From contig DASZVJ010000155.1 of NCBI GenBank assembly GCA_035547155.1, positions 1-17,482 of the forward strand: a DNA stretch of 17,482 nt, read 5' to 3'. Positions 1 through 6,892 of this stretch are shown here, piece after piece (within the stretch, counting starts at the first letter, position 1; every line of letters begins with the position of its first letter). The notes beneath the pieces are model-generated. The model made no database searches. It saw only the letters and a list, made by a program, of their open reading frames with translations, and was not told the origin of the DNA. A program made the position numbers and the translations under genes. This DNA comes from CAZNMF01 sp035547155. GTDB lineage: Bacteria > Acidobacteriota > Vicinamibacteria > Vicinamibacterales > SCN-69-37.

Positions 1-1
1 G

Positions 2-148
2 ATCCTCGTCAACCAGGCCACGCGCCGCATCGAAGATCTGTATCGCCGGCTCGGCTTCAGCGTGGCATTCTGGGACGCGCCGCGCCGCATCAATTCCACC
101 GGCGATCGATCTCCGGCCAGGGAAATCATCGGCACGCGCAACCTGTGA
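2..148 (+). CDS. C-terminal end of a probable DNA adenine methylase (partial)
   Basis: Only the last 48 codons of this gene lie in the window; it enters from the left edge in frame 2 and stops at TGA 146-148. The tail contains a segment reading IEDLYRRLGFSV, followed by RRINSTGD and EIIGTRNL. This resembles the C-terminus of D12-class (Dam-like) N6-adenine methyltransferases, which end with an Arg-x-Ile-Asn/Ser-x-x-Gly element and a short hydrophobic strand. The catalytic DPPY motif would lie outside the window, so the family call rests on this tail and on the neighbour. The stop overlaps the GTG start of the next gene by 3 bases, a translationally coupled arrangement typical of restriction-modification pairs. 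Another SAM-dependent methylase class is possible. Confidence 0.55.
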   Translation: MLVNQATRRIEDLYRRLGFSVAFWDAPRRINSTGDRSPAREIIGTRNL

Positions 149-561
149 AGACGCGCAACACCAACACGGGCGGCGTGCTCGAAGCCATGATCCTGCCGGC
201 GCTCGAGCGGTCCGGCTACGCCATCGAACGGCAGGTCATCGTCGGCACGCGCTGCGGCGGTGGCGTACAGAAGGTCGACGCCGTGGCCGCGCGCGACGAC
301 GAGCGGATTCTGGTCTCGCTGAAATGGCAGCAGACCGGCGGCACGGCCGAGCAGAAGGTGCCGTTCGAAGTGATGTGTCTCGCCGATGCCGTCCGCGAAC
401 AGCGCGCCGCGCGCGCGTACCTCGTGCTCGGCGGCGACGGCTGGACGCTGCGCACCTACTTCACGTCGGGCGCGCTCGCCGACCATCTCGTCCACGCCGC
501 GCTCGTGAAGGTCGTCACGCTCGAGGCCTTCGTCAGGCTCGCCAACAACGGCGAGCTTTGA
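145..561 (+). CDS. PD-(D/E)XK-type nuclease, probable restriction endonuclease
   Basis: This 138-residue protein probably cleaves DNA as the partner of the overlapping upstream methylase. A conserved-looking core has VDAV with D45, then a hydrophobic strand leading into S58-L59-K60-W61-Q62, then GTAEQK and a helix beginning PFEVMCL. This fits the PD-(D/E)XK fold: Asp at the end of one strand, the x-Lys pair on the next, and a helix after it. The usual acidic residue two before Lys60 is Ser, so the acid may be supplied elsewhere (E13, or E69 before K71). The GTG start at 145 overlaps the methylase stop and no separate Shine-Dalgarno is visible, which argues for coupling. The specificity cannot be read from sequence. 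It could also be an orphan phage-like PD-(D/E)XK protein. Confidence 0.6.
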   Translation: MKTRNTNTGGVLEAMILPALERSGYAIERQVIVGTRCGGGVQKVDAVAARDDERILVSLKWQQTGGTAEQKVPFEVMCLADAVREQRAARAYLVLGGDGWTLRTYFTSGALADHLVHAALVKVVTLEAFVRLANNGEL

Positions 562-566
562 GCGAC

Positions 567-1109
567 ATGCGCACGCGCCTCGAAACGCCTCGGCTGATGC
601 TGCGACCGTTCGAGGAGACCGACGTCGCGACGGCCTTCCAGTGGATGAGCGATCCGGTCGTGATGCAGTTCATGCAATTCGGCGCAGATACATCGATCGA
701 AATGACGCGCGATCGGATCGAGCGCTATCGCGCCCATCAGACCGCGCACGGCTTCGCGAAGTGGCTTGTCGTCGAACGCGAGTCCGGCGAAGCGATCGGC
801 GACGCGGGTTTGATGATGCTGCCCGAGCTTGGCTGGATCGATCTCGGCTATCGCCTCGCTCGCCACGCCTGGGGGCACGGGTACGCGACCGAAGCGGCGT
901 CAGCCTGGATCGCGTTCGCGAACGACGCTCGCCTCTGCGCGGCCGCCGAAATGCCTCTCGGCGCGTTCGCTCACGAAGACAACCACGCGTCACTGCGCGT
1001 GCTCAGAAAAATCGGCTTCCGCGAGCAACGTCGCGACCTCGTCATGGACATTCCGGCAATCGTGTTCGAGCTACCTCCTGATACCACGACATCCCGCGAG
1101 GTCGCATAA
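567..1109 (+). CDS. RimJ/RimL-type GNAT N-acetyltransferase
   Basis: This is a 180-residue cytoplasmic acetyltransferase of the Acetyltransf_3 type, which moves acetyl from acetyl-CoA to an amine. The N-terminus reads LETPRLMLRPFEETDV, the hallmark opening of RimJ/RimL-like proteins. The acetyl-CoA pyrophosphate loop is near residues 100-110 (HAWGHGYATEA), and the typical end element (NHASLRVLRKIGF) follows. The ATG at 567 was chosen because the family's first strand begins a few residues later; a longer in-frame extension overlaps the nuclease and is Arg-rich shadow sequence. It starts 5 nt after the nuclease stop and ends 3 nt before the MutS-like gene, so it is probably co-transcribed with both. 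The substrate (ribosomal protein, small amine or antibiotic) cannot be deduced. Confidence 0.85.
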   Translation: MRTRLETPRLMLRPFEETDVATAFQWMSDPVVMQFMQFGADTSIEMTRDRIERYRAHQTAHGFAKWLVVERESGEAIGDAGLMMLPELGWIDLGYRLARHAWGHGYATEAASAWIAFANDARLCAAAEMPLGAFAHEDNHASLRVLRKIGFREQRRDLVMDIPAIVFELPPDTTTSREVA

Positions 1110-1112
1110 GCC

Positions 1113-2819
1113 GTGTCGGCGCTCCCCTGGATCGCGGCGGGCCTCTTCGCACTTGCGGCAATCAGCGTCGTTACGCGGAATCGTCGGCGTGCGCAAACGC
1201 TCGAGAGACTAAAGCGCGACTGGGGGCAACTGGTCGATCGCCGGCGCGATATGCCGGCCATTGCGAAGCTCTTTCGGGCCGAGCTCGAAGCCGGTACGAC
1301 GAACGGGCTCGACGATCGGACCTGGACCGACCTCAATCTCGACGACGTCTTCGCCGTGCTCGATCGCACGGAGAGCGTCGTCGGTCAGCAGCGTCTCTAC
1401 GCGAGATTGCGGGGAAGCGCCGCCGGCGCCTCTCTCGACGCGTTCGAAGCCCTAGTCACGAAATTCTCCGACGATCCGGACACGCGCGAAGCCGCGCAGC
1501 TCGCGCTGACGGCCCTGCGCGATCCGTCGGGATACGACGTCATCGACCTGACGCGCCCGGACGCGCTCGACACGCAGGCGTGGCATCTCGTCTTTCCCGT
1601 TCTGGGCGTGAGCATGCTGGCGGCACTCGTGCTCGTGCCGATCTGGCCGGCGCTGATCTTCCTGCTCGCCGTCGGCGCGCTAGCCGGATCGGTGCTTCGC
1701 GGCACGATCGCGCGCGATCTCCAGATCGTGACGGGCGCATTCCGCCAGGTCGGTCCGCTGATCTCGGCGGCCGCCACCATCGGCACGCTGCCGTTGCCGT
1801 CGACCGAGCTCACGGGCCGCCTTCGCGGCCACGTCAGTGCGTTGGCCGGACTTCGGCGAATCGCCGGGTGGGTCTCTCGCGATCGGTCCGGCGCGGCTGC
1901 CGGCGACCTCGGCGGCCTCGTCATCGAATACCTGAATCTCCTGTTCTTCCTCGACGCGAACGCGCTGTTCTTCGGCGGTCGCGAGCTGCGGGCACATGCA
2001 GCCGACCTGCGCGGTCTCGTTGGTGCCGTCGGCGAAGTGGACGCCGCCCTCAGCGTCGCGTCGTATCGCGCCGGGACATCGGGCTGGACACGGCCGCGCT
2101 TCGGAGCCGCCACTGATCGCCTACACCTTGCCGAGATTCGTCATCCGCTGTTGCCAGATGCCGTGCCGAACTCGGTGACACTCGGGCCGCCGGACGGCCT
2201 TCTGATCACCGGCTCCAACATGTCGGGCAAATCGACGTTTCTCAGGACGGTCGGCGTCACGATCGTCATGGCGCAGACGATCCACACCTGCCTTGCGGAA
2301 ACGTATGAAGGGCCGCTTGTCGTCGTTCGTAGCTGCATCGGACGCGCGGACGATCCCGCCAGCGGCAAGAGCTACTATCTGGTCGAGGTCGAGTCCGTGC
2401 TCGATCTCGTCAGAGCCGCTCGTACGCCTCAGCGGCACATCATGCTGTTCGACGAGCTGTTCCGTGGCACGAACGCGATCGAGCGCATCGCGGCGGGAGC
2501 GGCGGTCCTCGAATCGCTGCTGACCACCGATTCCGAGACGTCGACGCGCGACAACGGTCCGAGAAATATCGTCATCGCCGCGACGCACGATCTCGAGCTC
2601 GTCGATCTGCTCGCCCGCCGGTACGCGCCGTACCATTTCACGGACTCGCTCGATGCGGACGGGCTGATCTTCGACTACCGCCTTCGCCAGGGCGCATCGA
2701 CGACGCGGAATGCGATCGCGCTGCTGGAATTGCGGGGCGCGCCGTCCGATCTCGTGGCGCGGGCACTGGCCCACGCGCAGGATCTCGGGCACAACGCCCG
2801 CGTACTCAGCCGCTCGTAG
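1113..2819 (+). CDS. Membrane-anchored MutS-type ATPase (not canonical MutS)
   Basis: This 568-residue protein carries a C-terminal MutS ATPase domain behind membrane segments. Walker A is GSNMSGKST at 367-375, Walker B is IMLFDEL at 443-449 and ATHD is at 490-493, in the order and spacing of MutS domain V. Residues 3-20 form one hydrophobic segment, and 158-195 contain one or two more. The N-terminal mismatch-recognition domain with its Phe-x-Glu motif is absent, and the protein is far shorter than MutS (about 850) or MutS2 (about 780). It belongs with the membrane MutS-like proteins often misannotated as mismatch repair; their role is unknown to me. The GTG start lies 3 nt after the acetyltransferase stop and has no Shine-Dalgarno, so translation is probably coupled. 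A nucleotide-driven DNA-binding role at the membrane is inference. Confidence 0.85.
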   Translation: MSALPWIAAGLFALAAISVVTRNRRRAQTLERLKRDWGQLVDRRRDMPAIAKLFRAELEAGTTNGLDDRTWTDLNLDDVFAVLDRTESVVGQQRLYARLRGSAAGASLDAFEALVTKFSDDPDTREAAQLALTALRDPSGYDVIDLTRPDALDTQAWHLVFPVLGVSMLAALVLVPIWPALIFLLAVGALAGSVLRGTIARDLQIVTGAFRQVGPLISAAATIGTLPLPSTELTGRLRGHVSALAGLRRIAGWVSRDRSGAAAGDLGGLVIEYLNLLFFLDANALFFGGRELRAHAADLRGLVGAVGEVDAALSVASYRAGTSGWTRPRFGAATDRLHLAEIRHPLLPDAVPNSVTLGPPDGLLITGSNMSGKSTFLRTVGVTIVMAQTIHTCLAETYEGPLVVVRSCIGRADDPASGKSYYLVEVESVLDLVRAARTPQRHIMLFDELFRGTNAIERIAAGAAVLESLLTTDSETSTRDNGPRNIVIAATHDLELVDLLARRYAPYHFTDSLDADGLIFDYRLRQGASTTRNAIALLELRGAPSDLVARALAHAQDLGHNARVLSRS

Positions 2820-2831
2820 AATATCTTCTAC
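2816..2831 (+). promoter_or_regulatory. Perfect hairpin at the mutS-like/murI junction
   Basis: GTAGAA and TTCTAC form a perfect 6-bp stem around a TATC loop. The stem contains the TAG stop of the upstream gene and ends 2 nt before the GTG start of murI. The left arm also reads TAGAAT, which resembles a -10 box, but no convincing -35 is visible. It could be a weak promoter giving a nearly leaderless murI message, or a structure affecting coupling. No T-run follows, so it is not a standard terminator. Confidence 0.35.
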
Positions 2832-2833
2832 TC

Positions 2834-3655
2834 GTGGACCCCAATCTTCCCATCGGCGTCTTCGACTCGGGTGTCGGCGGTCTCACCGTCCTGCGCGCGC
2901 TGCGGAAGCGGCTGCCGAACGAATCGCTGATCTATCTCGGCGATACGGCGCGCGTGCCGTACGGCACGAAGAGCGTCGAGTCGATCACGCGCTATGCGAC
3001 GCAGGCGACGGACCATCTCGTCACGCGCGGCATCAAGCTGCTCGTGATCGCGTGCAACACGGCGTCCGCGGTGTCGCTCGATCCCGTGCGCGATCGCTTC
3101 TCGCCGCTGCCGGTCATCGGCGTCGTCGAGCCGGGCGCCGCGGCCGCGGTCGCGGCAAGCGCGCATCAGCACCACCTCGTCCTCGCCACCGAGTCGACGG
3201 TCAAGCGTCACGCGTATGCGCGCGCCATCCACGCGCTCGCGCCGAAGGCTGTCGTCGATGAAGTGCCCGCGTCGCTGCTCGTCGCGCTCGCGGAGGAAGG
3301 ATGGACGGACGGCCCGATCGCCGAGTCGATCGCGTGTACGTATCTCGCACCAACGCTGGGGCATGGCAAGAGCAACGCCCCAGACACCATCGTCCTCGGC
3401 TGCACGCACTTCCCCCTGCTCGAGCACGCGATTCGCGCAGCCGTCGGCCCGACTGTGACGATCGTCGATTCGGCGACGACCACGGCCGAACGTGTCGAGA
3501 AGCTGCTGGACGAGCAGCATCTCCGCCGTACGGCCGCCGAGCCGCCGACACTCACATTGCTCGCGACGGATGGCGCCGAGCGGTTCGCACGAGTCGGGGC
3601 GCGATTTCTCGGCGAAGAGATCGAAGCGGGTGATATTGAGATTGTGGATTTATAG
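2834..3655 (+). CDS. murI: Glutamate racemase
   Basis: MurI interconverts L- and D-glutamate, giving the D-glutamate of the peptidoglycan stem peptide; it acts in the cytoplasm without a cofactor. The protein has 273 residues, normal for the family. It shows the N-terminal IGVFDSGVGGLTV segment (D11, S12) and LGDTARVPYG around 35-44. The two catalytic cysteines are C74 in ACNTAS and C190 in GCTHFPL. The start is a GTG 14 nt after the MutS-like stop; the encoded DSGVGG motif sits at the expected distance from it, so the start is probably right although no strong Shine-Dalgarno is visible. It ends an apparently co-directional five-gene block and is followed by a repeat-filled gap. Confidence 0.96.
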   Translation: MDPNLPIGVFDSGVGGLTVLRALRKRLPNESLIYLGDTARVPYGTKSVESITRYATQATDHLVTRGIKLLVIACNTASAVSLDPVRDRFSPLPVIGVVEPGAAAAVAASAHQHHLVLATESTVKRHAYARAIHALAPKAVVDEVPASLLVALAEEGWTDGPIAESIACTYLAPTLGHGKSNAPDTIVLGCTHFPLLEHAIRAAVGPTVTIVDSATTTAERVEKLLDEQHLRRTAAEPPTLTLLATDGAERFARVGARFLGEEIEAGDIEIVDL

Positions 3656-3658
3656 ACA

Positions 3659-3758
3659 GGTTCCGGGGTTCCGAGGTGCCGGAGTTCTGGGGTTCGGGTT
3701 CCGGAGTTCCGAGGTTCTGGGTTCTCGCCAGATGACCCGATGACCAGATGATCCGATG
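3659..3758. repeat. Degenerate 8-bp tandem array between murI and the pilT-like gene
   Basis: The whole gap is made of short tandem units. From 3659 to about 3729 the units are octamers such as GGTTCCGG, GGTTCCGA, AGTTCTGG and GGTTCTGG, with one 6-base unit at 3699-3704. From 3732 the unit changes to ATGACCCG, ATGACCAG and ATGATCCG, and then ATGG, which contains the start codon of the next gene. This second type is the reverse complement of the CATCTGGT/CATCGGGT octamers found in the arrays at 5801 and 6893. No promoter or Shine-Dalgarno is recognisable in the gap. Confidence 0.85.
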
Positions 3759-4889
3759 GACGACTCTCCTCTCGACGACATCATCGATGAGCTGAACGCC
3801 ACGCGGCCGAGCCGGAGGCGTGACGCGCCGCGGCTCGACGAGTGGCTCGATGCGCTACGCGTTGCGGGCGGGAGCGATCTGTATCTCGTAGCCGGCATTC
3901 CGCCGGCGATTCGCGTCAACGGCGCCATCACGCACGTGCCCGAAGGCCCGCTCGACGGCGAAGAGATCGAAGACGCCGTGCTACCGGCGATGCCCACGCA
4001 CGCCGCGGCGCACTATCGCGCCAACGGCCTGGCGGATGCGTCGATCCGCCGCGGCGCTGGCGTCCGGTTCCGCATCAACCTGCATCGCGAGCGTGGACGC
4101 GCCGCCGCCAGCATTCGTTTGCTGCCGGCGCGTCCGCCGCAACTGGCCGAGCTCAACCTGCCGCCAAGCGTCGAAGCGCTCACGCGCCTGCCGCATGGCC
4201 TCGTCCTGATCGGCGGCGCCACCGGCTCCGGCAAGTCGACGACAGTCGCGGCGCTCGTCGATCTGATCAACCGACGCGACGCCAAGCACATCGTCACGAT
4301 CGAAGATCCGATCGAGTACGAGCACGCGCACCATCGCAGCGTCGTCGAGCAGATCGAGATCGGCATCGACGCGCCGGACTTCCCTACTGCGCTCCGCGCT
4401 GCCGTCCGCCAAAGTCCCGACGTCATCGTCGTCGGCGAGATGCGCGATCCGGAGACGATGCGGATCGCGCTGGCCGCGGGCGAGACGGGCCATCTGGTGC
4501 TGTCGACGATTCACGCGAGCGACGTGACGTCGACGGTCTCGCGCGTCTGCGACGCGTTCCCGCCCGAGCGTCAGCCGACGATTCGCCAGGAGCTCTCGAT
4601 GGCGCTCGGCGCCGTCATGACGCAGGCGCTGCTGCCGAAGGTCGGCGGCGGCCGCATCCCGGCCGTGGAATTGCTGATGATCGGCTACGGCGCGCGCCAG
4701 CACATTCGCAAGAATGCGCTGCAGCACCTGCATCAGGAAATTACGATCACGCGGCGCGACGGCTCGTCCACGTTCGAGGAGTCCCTCGCGCAGCTCGTCA
4801 AACGCGGCGCGCTGACGGCCGACGACGCCCGCGCGCGTGCGATGCACCGGGACGAATTGGAAGGCCTGCTGGCGGGCGGATCGGCGTAG
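3756..4889 (+). CDS. pilT: PilT/PilU-family type IV pilus ATPase
   Basis: This is a 377-residue hexameric-type secretion ATPase that would power pilus retraction (twitching) at the inner membrane. The N-terminal domain contains LDEWLDALRVAGGSDLYLV and PPAIRVNG. The ATPase core has Walker A GATGSGKST at 154-162, the Asp box TIEDPIEY at 181-188, Walker B VIVVGEMRDPET near 223-234, and the His box HLVLSTIHASD near 246-256. The C-terminal helix, where PilT proteins carry an AIRNLIRE motif, reads GARQHIRKNALQHL, so it is diverged and PilU or a PilT paralogue is possible. No other pilus genes are nearby. The ATG is the last unit of a tandem repeat and no Shine-Dalgarno precedes it; no better in-frame start was found, and the upstream in-frame ATG at 3732 runs straight into a stop. 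Confidence 0.88.
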   Translation: MDDSPLDDIIDELNATRPSRRRDAPRLDEWLDALRVAGGSDLYLVAGIPPAIRVNGAITHVPEGPLDGEEIEDAVLPAMPTHAAAHYRANGLADASIRRGAGVRFRINLHRERGRAAASIRLLPARPPQLAELNLPPSVEALTRLPHGLVLIGGATGSGKSTTVAALVDLINRRDAKHIVTIEDPIEYEHAHHRSVVEQIEIGIDAPDFPTALRAAVRQSPDVIVVGEMRDPETMRIALAAGETGHLVLSTIHASDVTSTVSRVCDAFPPERQPTIRQELSMALGAVMTQALLPKVGGGRIPAVELLMIGYGARQHIRKNALQHLHQEITITRRDGSSTFEESLAQLVKRGALTADDARARAMHRDELEGLLAGGSA

Positions 4890-4919
4890 ACTCTGGGCAC
4901 ACCGCGAAAGGTCACGTGC

Positions 4920-5789
4920 ATGCGTATGCGTCTGTCTCTTGCCGCAGCTCTGTCCACACTGGCGATCGCCGTCGCCGCGTCACCGCAATCCACACCGGCG
5001 CCTGCGCCGAACACGATCTTCTTCGACGACTTCTCGTCGCCGACACTCAATCGCGACGTGTGGAACGTCATCGTCACGGGACGGACGGTCAACAACGAGC
5101 AGCAGGCGTACGTCGACTCGCCGGAGACGATCGCGATCGTGTCGGGCGACGAGGCGCAAGGCGCAGCGAACGGCGCGCTCGCGATTCACGCGCGCTACCG
5201 GCCGGGATTCACGACGCCGCAGGGACGCACGTTCGACTTCACGTCCGGCCGCCTCGACACGCGCGGCAAGATGACGTTCACGTACGGCACGGCCGCCGCG
5301 CGCATCAAGCTCACGGCCGGCCAAGGACTGTGGCCCGCGTTCTGGGCGCTCGGCGATGGGCCGTGGCCGGCCACCGGCGAGATGGACATCATGGAGAACG
5401 TCGGCGAGCACGACTGGACGAACGTCGCGCTGCATGGCCCGGGCTACTCGGGCAACACGCCGCTCGTGAGCCGCCGGCCGTTTCCCGCCGACAACGACAT
5501 CACGCACTGGCACGTCTACTCGGTGGACTGGACGCCGGACGATCTCGTCTTCAAGGTCAACAACGAGCCGTTCTACGACGTGCCGAAGACCAAGGTCGAA
5601 ACGTACGGACGATGGGCGTACGACAACCCGAAGTATCTGATCGTGAATCTCGCGCTCGGCGGCCAGTATCCGCACGCGGTCAATCACGTCGAGACGCCGT
5701 ATGTCGGCCTTTCCGCAGCGACCGTCGATCTCATCAAAACCGACAAGGCTGTCATGCTCGTGGATTGGATACGGGTGACGGGGAGATAG
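4920..5789 (+). CDS. Secreted glycoside hydrolase family 16 (beta-glucanase-like)
   Basis: This 289-residue enzyme probably hydrolyses beta-1,3- or mixed-linkage glucans outside the cytoplasm. A signal peptide spans about residues 1-21 (basic start, hydrophobic core, AAS before the likely cut), followed by a Pro/Ala linker. The GH16 core begins at FFDDFSSPTLNRDVWNV. It includes RLDTRGKMTFTYG, GLWPAFWALG and the active-site motif GEMDIMENVGE, giving nucleophile E154, D156 and acid/base E159. Trp and Asp residues around VDWTPDDLVFKVNN match the family's C-terminal sheet. The ATG at 4920 has AAAGG a few bases upstream, and a second ATG two codons later is possible. It lies 30 nt after the pilT-like gene, so both may share a transcript. 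Laminarinase is likelier than kappa-carrageenase or agarase, but the substrate is not proven. Confidence 0.92.
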   Translation: MRMRLSLAAALSTLAIAVAASPQSTPAPAPNTIFFDDFSSPTLNRDVWNVIVTGRTVNNEQQAYVDSPETIAIVSGDEAQGAANGALAIHARYRPGFTTPQGRTFDFTSGRLDTRGKMTFTYGTAAARIKLTAGQGLWPAFWALGDGPWPATGEMDIMENVGEHDWTNVALHGPGYSGNTPLVSRRPFPADNDITHWHVYSVDWTPDDLVFKVNNEPFYDVPKTKVETYGRWAYDNPKYLIVNLALGGQYPHAVNHVETPYVGLSAATVDLIKTDKAVMLVDWIRVTGR

Positions 5790-5800
5790 GCAGATCGGCG

Positions 5801-5888
5801 TATCTCACTATCTCGTTATCGCACTCACGCACTATCTGGACATCGGGTTATCTGGCTATCTGGACATCCGAACATCGGGCTATCGGCG
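5801..5888. repeat. Degenerate 8-bp tandem array, 11 units in strict register
   Basis: Eleven consecutive octamers fill this gap without a single register slip. Examples are TATCTCAC, TATCTCGT, TATCGCAC, TATCTGGA, CATCGGGT, TATCTGGC and CATCGGGC; the consensus is roughly YATCKSGN. The array begins about 11 nt after the GH16 stop codon and ends about 60 nt before the DUF350 gene. There are no stops of tandem register and no spacers, so it is not a CRISPR. Confidence 0.88.
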
Positions 5889-5918
5889 GAAACTGGGCCA
5901 AATCGCCGCGATCTGACG

Positions 5919-5924
5919 TAGAAT
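5919..5924 (+). promoter_or_regulatory. Possible -10 element before the DUF350 gene
   Basis: TAGAAT lies 24 nt before the ATG at 5949 and is a fair match to a -10 hexamer. No clear -35 hexamer is seen 16-18 nt upstream. The same hexamer occurs just before murI at 2817. This is a weak call made from one motif. Confidence 0.25.
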
Positions 5925-5948
5925 GACGCCGATTTCCGGCCACCTCCC

Positions 5949-6152
5949 ATGGACTGGCACATCATCGCGCTCAACTTCGTCTATGCCGCGCTCGGCGTCG
6001 CGTTGATGTTCCTGGCCTATCGCGTCATCGATCGCCTGACGCCGGAAGTCGACTTTCCCGCGGAGCTGCGGCGCGGCAACATCGCCGTGGCGATCGTCAT
6101 CGCCGCGATCTTCGTCTCGATCTCGATCATCGTCGGAGGCGCGCTCAATTGA
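5949..6152 (+). CDS. DUF350 family small inner-membrane protein
   Basis: This 67-residue protein has two predicted membrane helices, at about 6-24 and 45-64. They are separated by a short charged loop containing DRLTPEVDFPAELRRGNIAVA. This arrangement matches DUF350 (YjfL-like) membrane proteins; many of those contain two such repeats, so this is a single-unit form. Its biochemical role is unknown. The ATG at 5949 is preceded by a pyrimidine-rich ACCTCCC rather than a Shine-Dalgarno; a TAGAAT box 24 nt upstream may drive a short-leader message. A strong hairpin begins at the stop codon. There is no obvious functional link with the neighbouring GH16 or lytic transglycosylase beyond the shared envelope theme. 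Confidence 0.8.
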   Translation: MDWHIIALNFVYAALGVALMFLAYRVIDRLTPEVDFPAELRRGNIAVAIVIAAIFVSISIIVGGALN

Positions 6153-6187
6153 GGCGCCTGAATCGTCAAGTGCGCCGAAGGCGCCTC
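6151..6187 (+). terminator. Hairpin after the DUF350 gene, possible terminator
   Basis: GAGGCGCCT at 6151-6159 and AGGCGCCTC at 6179-6187 form a perfect 9-bp GC-rich stem with a 19-nt loop. The left arm begins inside the TGA stop codon. There is no T-run after it, so if it terminates transcription it is not a textbook intrinsic terminator; RNA 3'-end protection is an alternative. Confidence 0.5.
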
Positions 6188-6189
6188 GT

Positions 6190-6269
6190 CAACTTCGACG
6201 TTCGACGGGCTCACGTCGCCCCGAGCGTGTCGAGGGGCGAAGTTCGAACTTCGAAGTTCGAAGTTTGAC
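6190..6269. repeat. Intergenic repeat: hairpin plus 7-bp TTCGAA tandem
   Basis: A hairpin with arms TCGCCCC (6216-6222) and GGGGCGA (6234-6240) is preceded by ACTTCGACGTTCGACGGGCT. It is followed at 6242-6268 by four heptamers: GTTCGAA, CTTCGAA, GTTCGAA and GTTTGAC. The TTCGAC...GAGCGTGTCGA layout resembles the dispersed TTCGAC-stem repeats seen between genes in many GC-rich bacteria; this comparison is from memory. The structure fills the space between the DUF350 hairpin and the AGGAGG of the lytic transglycosylase gene. Confidence 0.65.
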
Positions 6270-6298
6270 AAGCGCTTTTCAAAGCATAGGAGGACGCC

Positions 6299-6892
6299 AT
6301 GCGCCCGCGGATCGTCGCCGGCACGCTCGCTCTGCTCCTGCTCAGTCCGTTCGTCAGCGCCGCATTTGCCGGCGCGCCGCTCGCGAATCGGTACGACGAC
6401 TATTTTCGCAAGTACACGAAACGTTACTTCGGCGTCGCGTTCGACTGGCGTCTGTTCAAGGCGCAGGGGCTCGTCGAGAGCAGCCTGAACGCCGAGGCGC
6501 GGAGCCGTGTCGGCGCGCGCGGCGTGATGCAGCTGATGCCGCGGACATTTCGCGCCGTCCAGATCGAGAATCCCGAGCTTGGCGACATCGGCGATCCGCA
6601 GTGGAACATCGCGGCCGGCATCGCCTACGCGCGCCAGCTCTGGCGGCAGTGGCAGGGCGACGTCGAATCCACGCACATGCGCGCGTTCATGCTCGGCAGC
6701 TACAACGCGGGCCGTTCGACGCTGCTGCGCGCGCAGCGCATGGCGGAAGCGCTCAGTCTCAATCACCGGCAGTGGCCGAGCATCGAGATGGTCGCGCCAG
6801 CCGTGCCGGGCTGGCAGTATCAGGAAACGGTCAATTACGTGCTGCGCGTCTTCGGCTATCTGAGCGCGATGGACCCGAAAGGACGACTCTGA
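6299..6892 (+). CDS. Secreted lytic transglycosylase (SLT/Slt70-type domain)
   Basis: This 197-residue protein would cleave the MurNAc-GlcNAc bond of peptidoglycan with 1,6-anhydro ring formation, in the periplasm. A signal peptide covers about residues 1-25. The SLT domain follows. Catalytic E60 sits in AQGLVESSLN, then SRVGARGVMQLMPRT at about 69-83, NIAAGIAYARQLW, and the substrate-groove motif GSYNAGR at 133-139. The C-terminus ends with ETVNYVLRVFGYL, typical of these enzymes. The start is secure, since a perfect AGGAGG lies at 6288-6293, 5 nt before the ATG, the best ribosome site in the window. A tandem-repeat array starts immediately after its stop. It could serve pilus or secretion assembly, or wall turnover; nothing here decides. 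Confidence 0.93.
   Translation: MRPRIVAGTLALLLLSPFVSAAFAGAPLANRYDDYFRKYTKRYFGVAFDWRLFKAQGLVESSLNAEARSRVGARGVMQLMPRTFRAVQIENPELGDIGDPQWNIAAGIAYARQLWRQWQGDVESTHMRAFMLGSYNAGRSTLLRAQRMAEALSLNHRQWPSIEMVAPAVPGWQYQETVNYVLRVFGYLSAMDPKGRL

Noticed and set aside
324..566. Longer N-terminus for the first acetyltransferase
   Set aside because: The extension overlaps the nuclease gene and is Arg-rich; the family's usual opening begins at the ATG at 567.
1113..2819. Canonical mismatch repair MutS or MutS2
   Set aside because: Too short, lacks the mismatch-binding domain, and has membrane helices.
3842..5926. Long plus-strand open frame (694 codons) across the pilT-like and GH16 genes
   Set aside because: Arg-rich shadow in another frame of two genes with complete catalytic motifs; no domains of its own.
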